From positions 3,038,001 to 3,102,000 of the forward strand of contig NZ_CP167894.1 in the NCBI RefSeq assembly GCF_041504345.1: a DNA stretch of 64,000 bases. Direction: 5' to 3'. The position numbers were made by a program, and so were the translations under genes. Positions 46,330 through 58,367 of the stretch are shown here, one piece after another. The DNA is from Vibrio sp. BS-M-Sm-2. GTDB lineage: Bacteria > Pseudomonadota > Gammaproteobacteria > Enterobacterales > Vibrionaceae. Numbering within the stretch: the first letter of the stretch is position 1; each line of letters begins with the position of its first letter. Under the pieces are notes generated by a model. It made no database searches, was not told where the DNA came from, and worked only from the letters and a program-made list of their open reading frames with translations.

Positions 46330-48405
46330 TTAGTATTTTATTGTTCTTTTAAAAGGCGGTAGTGAATCGAGTAAGGACTTTCCATATCGCTTCGTTACTA
46401 TGCGTCTATCAAGGATCGTGACTTTACCAGAATCTCGTTCTTTACGCAGCAGTCTACCCACTGATTGAATAAGCTTTTTACTCGCTTCTGGAACAGTAAT
46501 CTGCATAAACGGATTACCACCACGTGATTCAATATATTCTGAATGTGCTTGTTCTACAGGAGAGGTAGGAACCCCAAAAGGAATCTTGGTAATAACCAGG
46601 TTTTCTAGAAGCTCTCCCGGTAGGTCAAGACCTTCAGAAAAGCTGCCTGTTCCAAAAAGAACGCTGGTTTTACCTTGGTCTATGAGTTTTTTATGTTTTT
46701 TTAGGATTTCAGTTCGTGAAGTATCACCTTGAACCTGCAATGCCCATGACTTTTTAACGAAATCTGTTGCTAAAGCCTCTGCAACTTTGTTCATTTGCCA
46801 GTAAGAAGAGAATAGAACGAGGTTGGCTTTTTTGTCTTCAATTACCTTAGGCAAAATTTCAATAAGATATTCGGTAAACTGAGGTGCTTGTGGTTCGTAC
46901 TTCATTGCCGGCACTATCAGCTCAGCTTGCTTCTGGTAATCAAACGGTGATGCTAAAGCCAGAAATTGCACGCCATCTTCTTCTTTTTGACTGATCCCCG
47001 CTTGGTGACAGAAAAAGCTGAACGAGTTGAGTGCTCTCATGGTCGCAGAAACAAGCACCGCACCAACACAACGGCTCCAAATCTGTTGGTCAAGCTGCCA
47101 ACCAACTTCGAGTGGAGAAACATTCACGACGAAATCGCCTTCACTCTCTTTATTGAGTTCAAGCCAGCGAGCTAAAGGAGCCCCTTTCTCGCGCTTAGGT
47201 TCGGCCATTAAGCGCCAAACCTGAGCAAGGTTTTCTGTTCTTTGTATATAGAAGCCAATCTCCGCAAGCGCAGGCTCTGCTAGCTTTGCTGAAAGCTCTC
47301 CGTCTTTAACTCGCTCTGCAATTAGGTCTGCAATCTTCGCAACGGCTTGGCTCGCCTTTTGTGTGAGTTGCTTGAGATCTTTAGATTCATTCTCTAGCCA
47401 CTCAGGTAAGTCACCATGTTCGAAGCGGTACAGGCCGTCCTCAAAGTGGTTAGCGTCAAACTGTTTGCACATTTGAGTCAGAGTAGGGATCAGCTGTTGC
47501 ACTGAGTCTTGCAGTTCATTTCTAAATCGATGGACGCGCTTCTCGTCTGCTAGGCCTGAAAGCTTAGTGATTGATTGATTCAAACGCTCTAACCATGAAG
47601 CGGCCCCTTTTAAGCTCGCAGCAGCGGAAGAATGATCTCTCGCGACATGCGGTAAGTGGTGAGCCTCATCGAATATATAGATGCTATTTTCTGGCTCGGG
47701 CAGTATTACACCGCCGCCTAGATCAGCATCTGCCATTACCAAACTGTGGTTAGCGATGATAACGTCTGCTTTATCTAGCTCTGAACGTGCCTTTTGGCAA
47801 GGGCAATCTCTGTGAGTTGGCATGCTGTTGTTACAACTATGCTTATCACTGACGATCATCTGCCAAATCATATTGTCGATAGGTTTTGGCCACGAATCGC
47901 GGTCACCATCCCATTTACCTTGAGTCAAGCTACGGTACATAGTTTGAAGTTGGTCGATATCTTTCTTTTTTGGCTTAGATTCGAACATGGCCATTTGACC
48001 ACCATCAACTCCACAAGCCGCAGCTAGCTTTTCGGAACAACAATAACGCTGTCTGCCCTTAGCTAATATAAAAGAAAACTCTCTATCAGTCAGTCTTCTA
48101 TATAGAGGGAGATCTTTGTTAACGAGCTGTTCTTGTAGCGCAACTGTCGCTGTTGAAATAACTATTTTTCGGTTATTGAGCACTGCTACTGGAATAGTAG
48201 CCATTAAATAAGCCAGCGATTTTCCAATCCCTGTTCCTGCCTCTGCAACAATCATGCGATTACTTTTGTGGTATTGACCACAAAGTGTCTTCGCTATTTC
48301 TGCAACAAGGTAATTTTGAGCACGTCGAGGTACAAAGTTGTCCAACTGATCTTGGAGGTTTTGATAACTGGTGCGAATAGATTTTTGAATTTTAGTAGTT
48401 AGCAT
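46330..48405 (-). CDS. dinG: ATP-dependent DNA helicase DinG
   Basis: 691 residues. 5'-3' iron-sulfur helicase that unwinds R-loops and forked DNA. Walker A AEAGTGIGKS (54-63), DEAH box IFDEAHHLPHV, iron-sulfur cysteines in RYCCSEKLAAAC and CNNSMPTHRDCPC, and helicase motif VI (QSVGRLLRKERDSG) near the C-terminus. I use ATG 48405 (AGG upstream); an in-frame start 36 bases earlier is unsupported. In E. coli it is SOS-induced, but no CTGT-N8-ACAG box is seen upstream. Confidence 0.92.
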   Translation of the reverse strand: MLTTKIQKSIRTSYQNLQDQLDNFVPRRAQNYLVAEIAKTLCGQYHKSNRMIVAEAGTGIGKSLAYLMATIPVAVLNNRKIVISTATVALQEQLVNKDLPLYRRLTDREFSFILAKGRQRYCCSEKLAAACGVDGGQMAMFESKPKKKDIDQLQTMYRSLTQGKWDGDRDSWPKPIDNMIWQMIVSDKHSCNNSMPTHRDCPCQKARSELDKADVIIANHSLVMADADLGGGVILPEPENSIYIFDEAHHLPHVARDHSSAAASLKGAASWLERLNQSITKLSGLADEKRVHRFRNELQDSVQQLIPTLTQMCKQFDANHFEDGLYRFEHGDLPEWLENESKDLKQLTQKASQAVAKIADLIAERVKDGELSAKLAEPALAEIGFYIQRTENLAQVWRLMAEPKREKGAPLARWLELNKESEGDFVVNVSPLEVGWQLDQQIWSRCVGAVLVSATMRALNSFSFFCHQAGISQKEEDGVQFLALASPFDYQKQAELIVPAMKYEPQAPQFTEYLIEILPKVIEDKKANLVLFSSYWQMNKVAEALATDFVKKSWALQVQGDTSRTEILKKHKKLIDQGKTSVLFGTGSFSEGLDLPGELLENLVITKIPFGVPTSPVEQAHSEYIESRGGNPFMQITVPEASKKLIQSVGRLLRKERDSGKVTILDRRIVTKRYGKSLLDSLPPFKRTIKY

Positions 48406-48771
48406 ACTGTGACCTACGTAACGGAGCGAGGATAGTAGCACATATCACTAGTCGGTACATTTACCGCAAAATAGCTTGCTTTTGAATCAAAGGTAGATCT
48501 TGTTCACAAAAAAAAACTGAACCATCAGGAACTTAACGTTTTTATTTATGTTGTGAAATATAAATTTTAAAAAACACTGACCTATAGGTGTTAAATTCTA
48601 CTAATGGGCTGTTATTTGAGTTGTTGTTGGAGTTAAATTCTATTTGTTACATTTTTTGGATTATTATATTTGCTGATAAAACTAAGGATAAGCTGCTCGT
48701 AAAATGATGAAAAAAATGTAAGTGTTTGATTTTGATTGGTTTGTGTTTTTTTAGGTTTGTTTTTAGTTTAT

Positions 48772-48800
48772 TTGACACGCAGGATAATCTTTTGCAATCT
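48772..48800 (+). promoter_or_regulatory. Candidate promoter of the major porin gene
   Basis: Perfect TTGACA, 17-base spacer and CAATCT, predicting a leader of about 115 bases. The upstream 48406-48770 region is very AT-rich with T-runs, as expected for a strongly regulated porin promoter; no gene is seen in it. The -10 match is weak. Confidence 0.5.
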
Positions 48801-48920
48801 AGACCTCGAAATTTAGTGACGGTGATTAACCAACAAAGAGTGGTAATGACCAGTCACAAAAAATAAAAAAAGGGAACCGGGCAAGGATCTCCCATTCTTA
48901 GAAAAGGCAGTGGATTTATT

Positions 48921-49928
48921 ATGAAAAAGACTCTATTAGCTCTAACAATCGCAGCAGCTTCAACTTCAGCTTTCGCGAACGTGGGCCTAGAAAACGCAAA
49001 ACCAACATTCGAATTTGACCCAATGCACAAAGAGCAGTTCTCTGTTTCTGGTTCACTTGGTCTTGGTGGTTACTACGACACTAAAACTAACGCTATGTAC
49101 GATGACTGGGCAACAGCTCTTACTCTAGCAGTTAGCTACAAAAACAACCGCCTAGTAGGTTACTTCGAGACTGATTTCGAACTTAACTGGACTACAGACG
49201 ATAAGAAAAACCCATGGGACGTTAAGAACGAATTCGGTACTGACGTAGATAAAGCTTGGTTAGGTTTTGACACTGGTTTTGGTGTTGCATCTTTCGGTTG
49301 GGAAAATGATACTGCTCTTGATAAAGTAGATGGCGCAGGCGACAACACATACGAGTTCGGTTCTTCTGCTGGTGACGCATCTGACGCATTCAACGTAGTT
49401 AAGTTCCAAGGTGCTACTTCTGGTATTGCTTACGGTATCTCTTACTTCGAAACTGATGATGATCATGACAAAGCTGACAAAGGTGTGAATGGTTACGTTG
49501 GTTACGAAAGTGAAATCGTAAATGTATACGGTGGCTACGAAACTCGTGACGAAGCTGATTACCAAGTTTACTCTGTATCTGGTAACTCTAAAGTTGGCGA
49601 ACTAGACCTAGGTGTTAACTTCTGGATCAACGAAGGTGACGCAAGTGACCTAGTTGGTAAAAACACTACTAACCTAGAAACTGTTGGCTACTACATCTCT
49701 GCTGGTTACCCAGTAACTGAGCAACTAACTCTTGCTGCTGGTTACAACGCTAACTCTACGACTGAAGACGGCCAAGCTGATAAAGATGTTTCTCGCATCA
49801 ACGTTGCAGCAATGTACACGCTTAACGACCGCGTAGACATGGGTATCGATATCCTTCAAGACCTAGATGCTGGTGACGGTAACGACGAAGAAACTTACGT
49901 ATTCGCTGCTGCATTCTACAGCTTCTAA
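48921..49928 (+). CDS. Major outer-membrane porin (Gram-negative porin type)
   Basis: 335 residues. Signal peptide MKKTLLALTIAAASTSAFA, then a 16-strand type barrel with many Asp/Glu-rich loops, ending in FAAAFYSF. General diffusion porin of the OmpU/OmpL group. Codon usage is strongly biased to GGT, GCT, AAC and CTA/CTT, as in highly expressed Vibrio genes. The acidic composition suits a marine bacterium. Which named Vibrio porin this is cannot be told; flanked by strong promoter and terminator. Confidence 0.85.
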   Translation: MKKTLLALTIAAASTSAFANVGLENAKPTFEFDPMHKEQFSVSGSLGLGGYYDTKTNAMYDDWATALTLAVSYKNNRLVGYFETDFELNWTTDDKKNPWDVKNEFGTDVDKAWLGFDTGFGVASFGWENDTALDKVDGAGDNTYEFGSSAGDASDAFNVVKFQGATSGIAYGISYFETDDDHDKADKGVNGYVGYESEIVNVYGGYETRDEADYQVYSVSGNSKVGELDLGVNFWINEGDASDLVGKNTTNLETVGYYISAGYPVTEQLTLAAGYNANSTTEDGQADKDVSRINVAAMYTLNDRVDMGIDILQDLDAGDGNDEETYVFAAAFYSF

Positions 49929-49959
49929 TAGTTACTTAATTAGTAATTGTTAAATGTTG

Positions 49960-49990
49960 AAAAAAGCCAGTCTTATGACTGGCTTTTTTG
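49960..49990 (+). terminator. Terminator of the porin gene
   Basis: AAAAAAGCCAGTC-TTAT-GACTGGCTTTTTT, 32 bases after the stop. Confidence 0.9.
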
Positions 49991-50013
49991 TATCTACGAT
50001 TTATCAGTAGATA

Positions 50014-50038
50014 TAAAAAAGCCGCTCTATTAGCGGCA
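50014..50038 (-). terminator. Terminator of rluE
   Basis: Minus strand GCCGC-TAATAGA-GCGGC followed by a T-run; 27 bases after the rluE stop. Confidence 0.8.
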
Positions 50039-50064
50039 ATTTAGATATTGTAGGCTGTGTGATT

Positions 50065-50793
50065 TTAGATTTCTTTCCATTCACCAGGCTGTAGCTGACC
50101 CACATTCATGTTGCCCATTGAATAGCGGATAAGACGCAGGGTAGGGAAGCCGATATTGGCTGTCATTCGTCTTACTTGGCGGTTACGCCCTTCAATGATT
50201 GTGATAGCTAGCCATGTTGTCGGTATCGCGGCTCTGAAGCGGACTGGAGGGTTTCTATCCCACACCTTAGGTTCTGCCATTGACTCCACCTTTGCTGGCA
50301 GCGTCATACCGTCTTTTAGCTCAACGCCTTTTCTCAATTTATCTAAATCTTCCTCAGAAGGTGCGCCTTCAACCTGTACCCAGTAAGTCTTTGGGGATTT
50401 TGAGTTTGGTTGAGTTAATTTGGCTTGGAAGATGCCATCGTTGGTCAATACCATTAAACCTTCGCTGTCGCGATCAAGTCGACCCGCCGCGTAAACATCT
50501 TTTACGGGAATAAAGTCCGCTAACGTTTTTCTCCCTTCACCATCAGTGAACTGGCTGAGAGTATCAAAAGGCTTATTGAACAGAATCACTTTGCGATCTT
50601 CGATTGCCACCTTAGGTTTTGTGTTGGTTGATTTACCTTTATATCGGTGCTTACTGGAGTGTTGCTTTATGTGCGAACTGCCAGTGTTATTTTTATCGCT
50701 GCTTCGGCTCTGTCTATTACCGCTTTGTTTTAATGTTGCACCAGAACGAGCCGGTTTGTCTGAACGAGATGCGCTGCGTGAGCGAGTAGACAT
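50065..50793 (-). CDS. rluE: 23S rRNA pseudouridine synthase RluE
   Basis: 242 residues. RsuA-family enzyme; E. coli RluE modifies U2457 of 23S rRNA. An unstructured, very basic Ser/Arg/Lys-rich N-terminus (about 1-65) precedes the catalytic domain with [16 protein letters not shown], catalytic Asp in [12 protein letters not shown], and [20 protein letters not shown]. The domain is close to E. coli RluE along its length. Divergent from icd; in E. coli rluE is also next to icd, although icd there is the dimeric type. Confidence 0.9.
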   Translation of the reverse strand: MSTRSRSASRSDKPARSGATLKQSGNRQSRSSDKNNTGSSHIKQHSSKHRYKGKSTNTKPKVAIEDRKVILFNKPFDTLSQFTDGEGRKTLADFIPVKDVYAAGRLDRDSEGLMVLTNDGIFQAKLTQPNSKSPKTYWVQVEGAPSEEDLDKLRKGVELKDGMTLPAKVESMAEPKVWDRNPPVRFRAAIPTTWLAITIIEGRNRQVRRMTANIGFPTLRLIRYSMGNMNVGQLQPGEWKEI

Positions 50794-51022
50794 GTTAACT
50801 ACCTTGCAAAAATGTAAACGAAGTGTGCTGAAAAGTTTTCACTGAAACGGAATTGAGCTATCATTTGCGCGCCTAAATGACACAAAATAGAACAAGTTGA
50901 TGGACTCTTAAGCCTGATTTGTTTAATTATACCTTCGTGTTTTATTATAACAACGCACTCACGGATTTGGTTCATGCTGTCATCAAGATTGCATGAAAAA
51001 TAAGATAGAGTACGACTATCGA

Positions 51023-51053
51023 GTAAGCAGTTTTCACTCTTTGAGTGGCTTAC
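51023..51053 (+). promoter_or_regulatory. Stem-loop in the icd leader
   Basis: Outer GTAAGC/GCTTAC and inner CACTC-TTT-GAGTG arms, 61-91 bases before the icd start. A second hairpin, CTCACT-ACTTA-AGTGAG (51072-51088), follows. See findings. The rest of the 50794-51113 gap shows no gene. Confidence 0.4.
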
Positions 51054-51104
51054 TGGTCAATTTATAACACTCTCACTACTTAAGTGAGCTTGTAAGAACT
51101 ATAG

Positions 51105-53339
<2,235 letters not shown>

Positions 53340-53426
53340 TGATTGGACTCATCGTTAGTCAGCCATGAACGTGATTTGCTAACGAGTTACTTGGCCTAAC
53401 AGCTAAGTCATAGATAAAGTCAAAAT

Positions 53427-53466
53427 GAAAGATGCTTTAACGATAACGTTAAAGCATCTTTTTTCT
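53427..53466 (+). terminator. Terminator of icd
   Basis: AAAGATGCTTTAACG-ATAA-CGTTAAAGCATCTTTTTT: 15-bp perfect stem and T-run. Confidence 0.9.
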
Positions 53467-53549
53467 TTCTAATACTTCCTAAGACCTAGTTTAATAGAAT
53501 AGATTCTCGAACTGATTGTCCAGTGAGCAACTTTAGAGATCCCGGAACG

Positions 53550-53598
53550 AAAAAACCGCTCACGTAATCCTGTATTACAGGCATTAAATGAGCGGTTT
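53550..53598 (-). terminator. Terminator of cspD, branched hairpin
   Basis: Outer AACCGCTCA/TGAGCGGTT with an inner CCTGT-ATT-ACAGG; T-run on the minus strand. Confidence 0.7.
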
Positions 53599-53663
53599 CA
53601 ATATTCTGTTTACCTGTCAGCCGTTAATGACGATTGATGGAGGTTAACATGAGTTGGCTTCGC

Positions 53664-53885
53664 CTATTTTGCGGCGCTGCCTTCTACAGGAACAACGGAG
53701 CTAGCGTGCGAGCCTTTAGGACCACTTTCTACTTCATAGTCGACCTGCTGACCAGCCTTTAGGGTTCGATAACCTTCCATTTGTATTGTGGAGTAGTGCG
53801 CGAAAATATCGCCGTCTTCACCTTCTGGACAAATAAAGCCAAACCCTTTGGCATTGTTAAACCATTTTACTGTACCTGTAGCCAT
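53664..53885 (-). CDS. cspD: Cold-shock-domain protein CspD
   Basis: 73 residues: GTVKWFNNAKGFGFICPEGEDG (RNP1 KGFGFI shown) with the RNP2 DIFAHYS and QMEGYRTLKAGQQVDYEV. E. coli CspD is a stationary-phase ssDNA-binding replication inhibitor. It lies divergent to clpS-clpA, as in E. coli. The second ATG (53885) is the start because GAGGG is then correctly spaced; an ATG 9 bases earlier abuts it. Confidence 0.92.
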   Translation of the reverse strand: MATGTVKWFNNAKGFGFICPEGEDGDIFAHYSTIQMEGYRTLKAGQQVDYEVESGPKGSHASSVVPVEGSAAK

Positions 53886-54470
53886 GCTATACATCCCTCA
53901 TGCATTTTGTTACTAACGTTGTTATATCAATAGTTGTAAGTTCAATTGATATCATTCTTACCAGCTAAAGAATTTCAGCTGATAGCTTGAATCTCATACA
54001 TTGCTTACGGAAATTAACGCTACCCTGCGTAATTATTCCTTATTGTTAATTTTTAAAGCGTGTTACTTGTTTTAAATCATGTTGCAAAAATGTATTAAAA
54101 AACCTTTTAGCTCCAATGTAGCTAATGATTGAGCACAGTCAATAGCAAATTGGTATAAAATTGATCAATTTTAATAACAAATCACATTCGAGATTAACTG
54201 CAAACTATTAACTAAATAGTAACTTAGCGGTGATCTTATCGTCAGTATCAATAGTTATGGTGTCTTTTTAATCAATCACATATGTTAATCCTGTTAATCG
54301 AGATCTTTTATTTGCAGCGATGGAAATGGTGGATTAGGCTCAGTATAGAGGAATATTTTTTGGTACTGTTTCTCGGTGCAGTTTCTTAGTACACCGTAAA
54401 GCGTGAATGTGGTAAATTTAAGTTAGGTAAACACTCACGACTTCCGAAAAATAACCCTTAGCAAAGCGAT
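53886..54470. other. Long cspD-clpS intergenic region
   Basis: 585 bases, AT-rich, divergent promoter region of cspD and clpS. No supported gene. Contains a near-repeat GTTTCTCGGTGCA/GTTTCTTAGTACA (about 54366-54394) close to clpS. No recognised operator. Confidence 0.4.
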
Positions 54471-54791
54471 ATGAGCAGAAACTTTGAATGGGCATCTCCA
54501 GGCTCAGATTTACTGGAGAAAGAAGCGACAAAAGTAAAGCCACCGGCAATGTATAACGTTGTATTAAATAACGATGATTACACGCCTATGGACTTTGTAA
54601 TCGAGATCCTAGAGCGATTCTTCTCACTAGATATCGAAAAAGCAACGGAAGTGATGCTCAAGGTTCATTATGAAGGTAAAGCTATATGCGGTACGTACAG
54701 TGCTGAAATAGCGGAAACAAAGGTAGCGCAGGTCACGATGTACTCAAAGGAAAATGAGCATCCGCTACTATGTACAATGGAGCAAGTATAA
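54471..54791 (+). CDS. clpS: ClpS, N-degron adaptor for ClpAP
   Basis: 106 residues, same as E. coli ClpS. Delivers proteins with N-terminal Leu, Phe, Tyr or Trp to ClpA. Binding-pocket residues are in [20 protein letters not shown] (shortened) and [11 protein letters not shown]. The flexible N-terminus needed for substrate engagement is present. Forms the clpS-clpA operon with 39 bases between stop and next ATG. Confidence 0.95.
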   Translation: MSRNFEWASPGSDLLEKEATKVKPPAMYNVVLNNDDYTPMDFVIEILERFFSLDIEKATEVMLKVHYEGKAICGTYSAEIAETKVAQVTMYSKENEHPLLCTMEQV

Positions 54792-54830
54792 ATTGCTCGA
54801 ACAACACTGTTGTTCCCTTAGGAGGTACTT

Positions 54831-57105
54831 ATGCTAAATAAAGAATTAGAGACGAGTTTAAATGGCGCATTTGCTCGTGCGCGAGACAAGCGACATGAAT
54901 TCATGACTGTCGAACACCTCCTACTAGCATTATTAGAAAATGATGCGGCCAAGGAAGCGCTCCAAGCTTGTCAGGCTGATCTCGATGCTCTTCGCAATGA
55001 GCTCGATATTTTTATCGATCAAACGACTCCACTTATCCCTGAAAGCGACGAGACTCGTGAAACCCAGCCTACGCTGAGTTTTCAACGAGTACTTCAGCGT
55101 GCTGTTTTTCATGTTCAATCTTCAGGTCGCAGCAGAAGTAACAGGTGCTAACGTACTTGTGGCTATTTTTAGTGAGCAAGAATCTCACGCGGCATATCTT
55201 CTTAAGAAAAATGACATTAGCCGCTTAGATATTGTTAACTTCATCTCACACGGTATTACCAAAGCCAGCAATGAAGGAGACAGTCCTTCACCATCTGATT
55301 CATTTGGTGGTGCAGAAAATGCTGAAGAAGCGAATTCCGAAGACCGTTTAGAAAACTTTGCTACTAACCTTAACGAAGTAGCGAAGCAGGGCAATATTGA
55401 CCCACTAATCGGTCGTGACAAAGAGCTAGAACGTACTATCCAAGTTCTGTGTCGTCGTCGTAAGAACAACCCTCTGTTAGTGGGTGAAGCGGGTGTAGGT
55501 AAAACTGCCATTGCGGAAGGCTTAGCATGGCGTATCGTTGAAGGGCAAGTGCCTGAAATCATTCAGAGCAGCGTGATTTATTCTCTGGATATTGGTTCGC
55601 TGCTAGCAGGAACGAAGTATCGTGGTGATTTTGAGAAACGTTTTAAAGCGATTCTTAAGCAACTAGAGAAAGAAGAAGATGCGATTCTGTTCATCGATGA
55701 GATCCACACCATTATTGGTGCTGGCGCTGCCTCTGGTGGTCAGGTTGATGCGGCAAACTTAATTAAACCACTACTAAGCAGTGGTAAATTACGTTGCATC
55801 GGCTCAACAACGTACCAAGAGTACAGCAGTATTTTTGAGAAGGAGCGTGCGCTAGCTCGTCGCTTCCAGAAAATCGATATTATTGAACCATCGCTAGATG
55901 ACACTACCAAGATTCTGATTGGCTTGAAGCCAAAATACGAAGCTCACCACGAAGTGCGCTATACCAACAAAGCGTTGCGTGCAGCGGTGGAACTGTCAGC
56001 TAAATACATTAATGAACGTCACCTTCCCGATAAGGCCATTGACGTAATCGATGAAGCGGGCGCTCGTAGCCGTTTGGCACCAGCAAGCCGTCGTAAGAAG
56101 ACGGTTAGCGTGGCGGACATTGAGTCAATGGTTGCGAAAATGGCTCGTATTCCAGAGAAGTCAGTATCGTCTTCAGACAAAGACACGCTACAGAAACTGG
56201 ATGACCGCATGAAAATGTTGGTATTCGGACAAGATCCTGCAATCGATGTGTTGAGTGAAGCGATTAAGCTGACCCGTGCCGGATTGGGCGCTGACAATAA
56301 ACCAGTTGGTTCATTCTTGTTTGCTGGTCCTACTGGTGTAGGTAAAACCGAGGTGACAGTTCAACTGTCTAAATTGATGGGCATTGAGCTTCTACGCTTT
56401 GATATGTCTGAGTACGGTGAGCGCCACTCTGTGAGCCGCTTGATTGGTGCTCCTCCTGGTTATGTTGGTTACGATCAAGGTGGTCTGCTAACTGACGCCG
56501 TAATCAAGAACCCGCACTCTGTTGTGTTACTTGATGAGATCGAAAAAGCTCACCCAGATATCTTTAACTTGTTGCTACAGGTTATGGATAACGGCACGCT
56601 AACTGATAACAATGGTCGTAAAGCGGATTTCCGTAACGTGATCTTAGTGATGACGACTAACGCTGGTGTAGCTGAAACGGAGAAGAAATCGATTGGCCTG
56701 ATCCAACAAGATCATGCGCCAGATGCGATGGGCGAAATCAAGAAGGTATTTACTCCTGAGTTCCGTAACCGTCTCGATAATATCATTTGGTTCAACAGCC
56801 TTGATCCAACTGTGATTAGCCAAGTTGTTGATAAGTTTATTGTCGAGCTTCAGGTTCAACTGGATGCTCGTGGCGTATCTTTAGAGGTTTCTGAAGATGC
56901 TCGCCATTGGTTAGCAGACAAAGGTTACGATAAGACCATGGGTGCTCGTCCGATGGGACGTGTTATTCAAGACAAGCTTAAGAAGCCACTGGCAAATGAG
57001 TTATTGTTTGGTAGTTTAGTCGACGGAGGTACTGTGAAGGTATCCCTGAAGAAAGACGACCTAGACTTTGTTTATGTCGGTGCTAAAGAAGAGGTTATGC
57101 ACTAA
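54831..57105 (+). pseudogene. clpA: ClpA, ATPase of the ClpAP protease, with an internal frameshift
   Basis: Starts after a perfect AGGAGG. The N-domain frame is normal to VFHVQSSGRS, then reads RSNRC and stops at 55151. The frame resumes at EVTGANVLVAIFSEQ, exactly the expected continuation, if one base is removed within AGCAGAAGT (extra A near 55134). The whole stretch is 2275 bases, i.e. 758 codons plus one base, matching full-length ClpA. Downstream all else is intact: Walker A GEAGVGKTAIAEGL, second GPTGVGKTEV, and the ClpP-binding loop KSIGLIQQ. Either authentic disruption, or a sequencing error. Operon with clpS. Confidence 0.9.
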
Positions 57106-57137
57106 CGAAGTGATTGATAAATCAAAAGTTTAAATAT

Positions 57138-57169
57138 AAAACGCATGACTTCGGTTGTGCGTTTTTTTA
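57138..57169 (+). terminator. Terminator of clpA
   Basis: AAAACGCATGAC-TTCG-GTTGTGCGTTTTTTT with a UUCG tetraloop and two wobble pairs; 33 bases after the clpA stop and directly before the 9-bp repeat array. Confidence 0.85.
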
Positions 57170-57174
57170 TGCTT

Positions 57175-57291
57175 GCGAGAGATGCGAGAGATGCGAGAGA
57201 TGCGAGAGATGCGAGAGATGCGAGAGATGCGAGAGATGCGAGAGATGCGAGAGATGCGAGAGATGCGAGAGATGCGAGAGATGCGAGAGAT
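57175..57291. repeat. Minisatellite: 13 perfect copies of GCGAGAGAT
   Basis: 117 bases, exactly 13 units of 9 bp with no mismatch, between the clpA terminator and the infA terminator. Because the unit is divisible by three and stop-free, frames through it stay open on both strands (Leu-Ala-Ser, Cys-Glu-Arg or Asp-Ala-Arg repeats); I do not regard these as genes. Confidence 0.97.
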
Positions 57292-57317
57292 GTTGGAGTG
57301 GTAAAAAATTTAGGCGA

Positions 57318-57342
57318 TAAAAAACGGAGCATTAAGCTCCGC
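57318..57342 (-). terminator. Terminator of infA
   Basis: Minus strand CGGAGC-TTAAT-GCTCCG followed by TTTTTT; 27 bases after the infA stop. Confidence 0.85.
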
Positions 57343-57368
57343 TTCTTATCGTAGTCGATAATTAAAAA

Positions 57369-57587
<219 letters not shown>

Positions 57588-57668
57588 CTAATCCTCTTTC
57601 GAAATTTGGCGGTTTTCAACGGCTTGATTGTGCCGTTAAAATCAAAATATGTAAAGTTGTCGCGTATT

Positions 57669-58367
57669 CTACCCTTGCCACCGCTGATTTACTAGCCTTT
57701 GATGACGTTGAAATCGTACTTTATAGTTCATCGCAGGGCATTCATCGATTTGATAACCCAAATATAACCATTGTTTTTGTTCTTTCTGGGCATGTTGGAT
57801 CTGAAATAGAACGCCAAGTGTTCCCATCGAAATGTCGATATCAGGATCGAAGAAGGTATAAAATGCGCTTGTACAGTGAGTCATGATGTCGGTTACGGCG
57901 ATAGCAACCAACTTGTTCTCATCATAGATATGCATGAACTTTGTAGTAAGCCACTCATTTTTAGAGAACTGTAGAAACTCTTCTTTCTTTGGTGGATACA
58001 TGGTTCCCGAACGGTGACGAGCGGTGATATAGCGACTGTATAAATCAAACCAGTTGTCATCCATCTCATCTTTCAGTTCCCAACGCAGTGATTTTCCCTT
58101 GTTAAGGATTCGTCGTTGGCTTTTGGAAAGCTTTACCTCAGGAATAGAAAGCCGAATCGCTTGGCATGCTGAGCAATTATCGCAATGTGGCTTATAAATG
58201 GTTGCTCCACTGCGGCGAAATCCATTCGCAAGCAGAACTTCATAGTTATCTGAGGTGTGCATGTGTTCATCAAGCGTGACCGCCACTCTCTCTTCGAGGT
58301 GAGATAAGTAGCTGCAAGCGTGATTGTCTGTTAATCCAATTCTGATTTGTTGTAAATCTGGATTCAT
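57669..58367 (-). CDS. bpt: Aspartate/glutamate leucyltransferase Bpt
   Basis: 232 residues. Transfers leucine from Leu-tRNA to proteins starting with Asp or Glu, making ClpS-recognised N-degrons (Bpt defined in Vibrio vulnificus). Cys-rich motif PHCDNCSACQAIRL near residues 60-73 and the SAFYTFFDPDIDISMGTLGVL region (shortened) are those of the ATE/Bpt family. Start 58367 (ATG) is overlapped by the aat stop as TAATG, so the two are coupled. Not recognisable as an arginyltransferase by sequence alone; the choice follows bacterial homologs. Confidence 0.9.
   Translation of the reverse strand: MNPDLQQIRIGLTDNHACSYLSHLEERVAVTLDEHMHTSDNYEVLLANGFRRSGATIYKPHCDNCSACQAIRLSIPEVKLSKSQRRILNKGKSLRWELKDEMDDNWFDLYSRYITARHRSGTMYPPKKEEFLQFSKNEWLTTKFMHIYDENKLVAIAVTDIMTHCTSAFYTFFDPDIDISMGTLGVLFQIQHAQKEQKQWLYLGYQIDECPAMNYKVRFQRHQRLVNQRWQG

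Noticed and set aside
48406-48480. LexA box for dinG
   Set aside because: CTGTGACCTACGTAAC next to the start lacks the right-hand ACAG; no other candidate seen.
55099-57105. A separate shorter clpA-like gene starting at 55099
   Set aside because: The start codon overlaps the upstream frame out of phase, lacks a ribosome site, and the protein continues ClpA exactly; a frameshift is the simpler reading.
57175-57291. CRISPR-like array
   Set aside because: Units are 9 bp and abut with no spacers; no cas genes nearby.
57102-57354. Open frames through the 9-bp array on both strands, giving Leu-Ala-Ser or Asp-Ala-Arg repeats
   Set aside because: The unit length is a multiple of three and has no stops, so openness is automatic; no good start site or homology.
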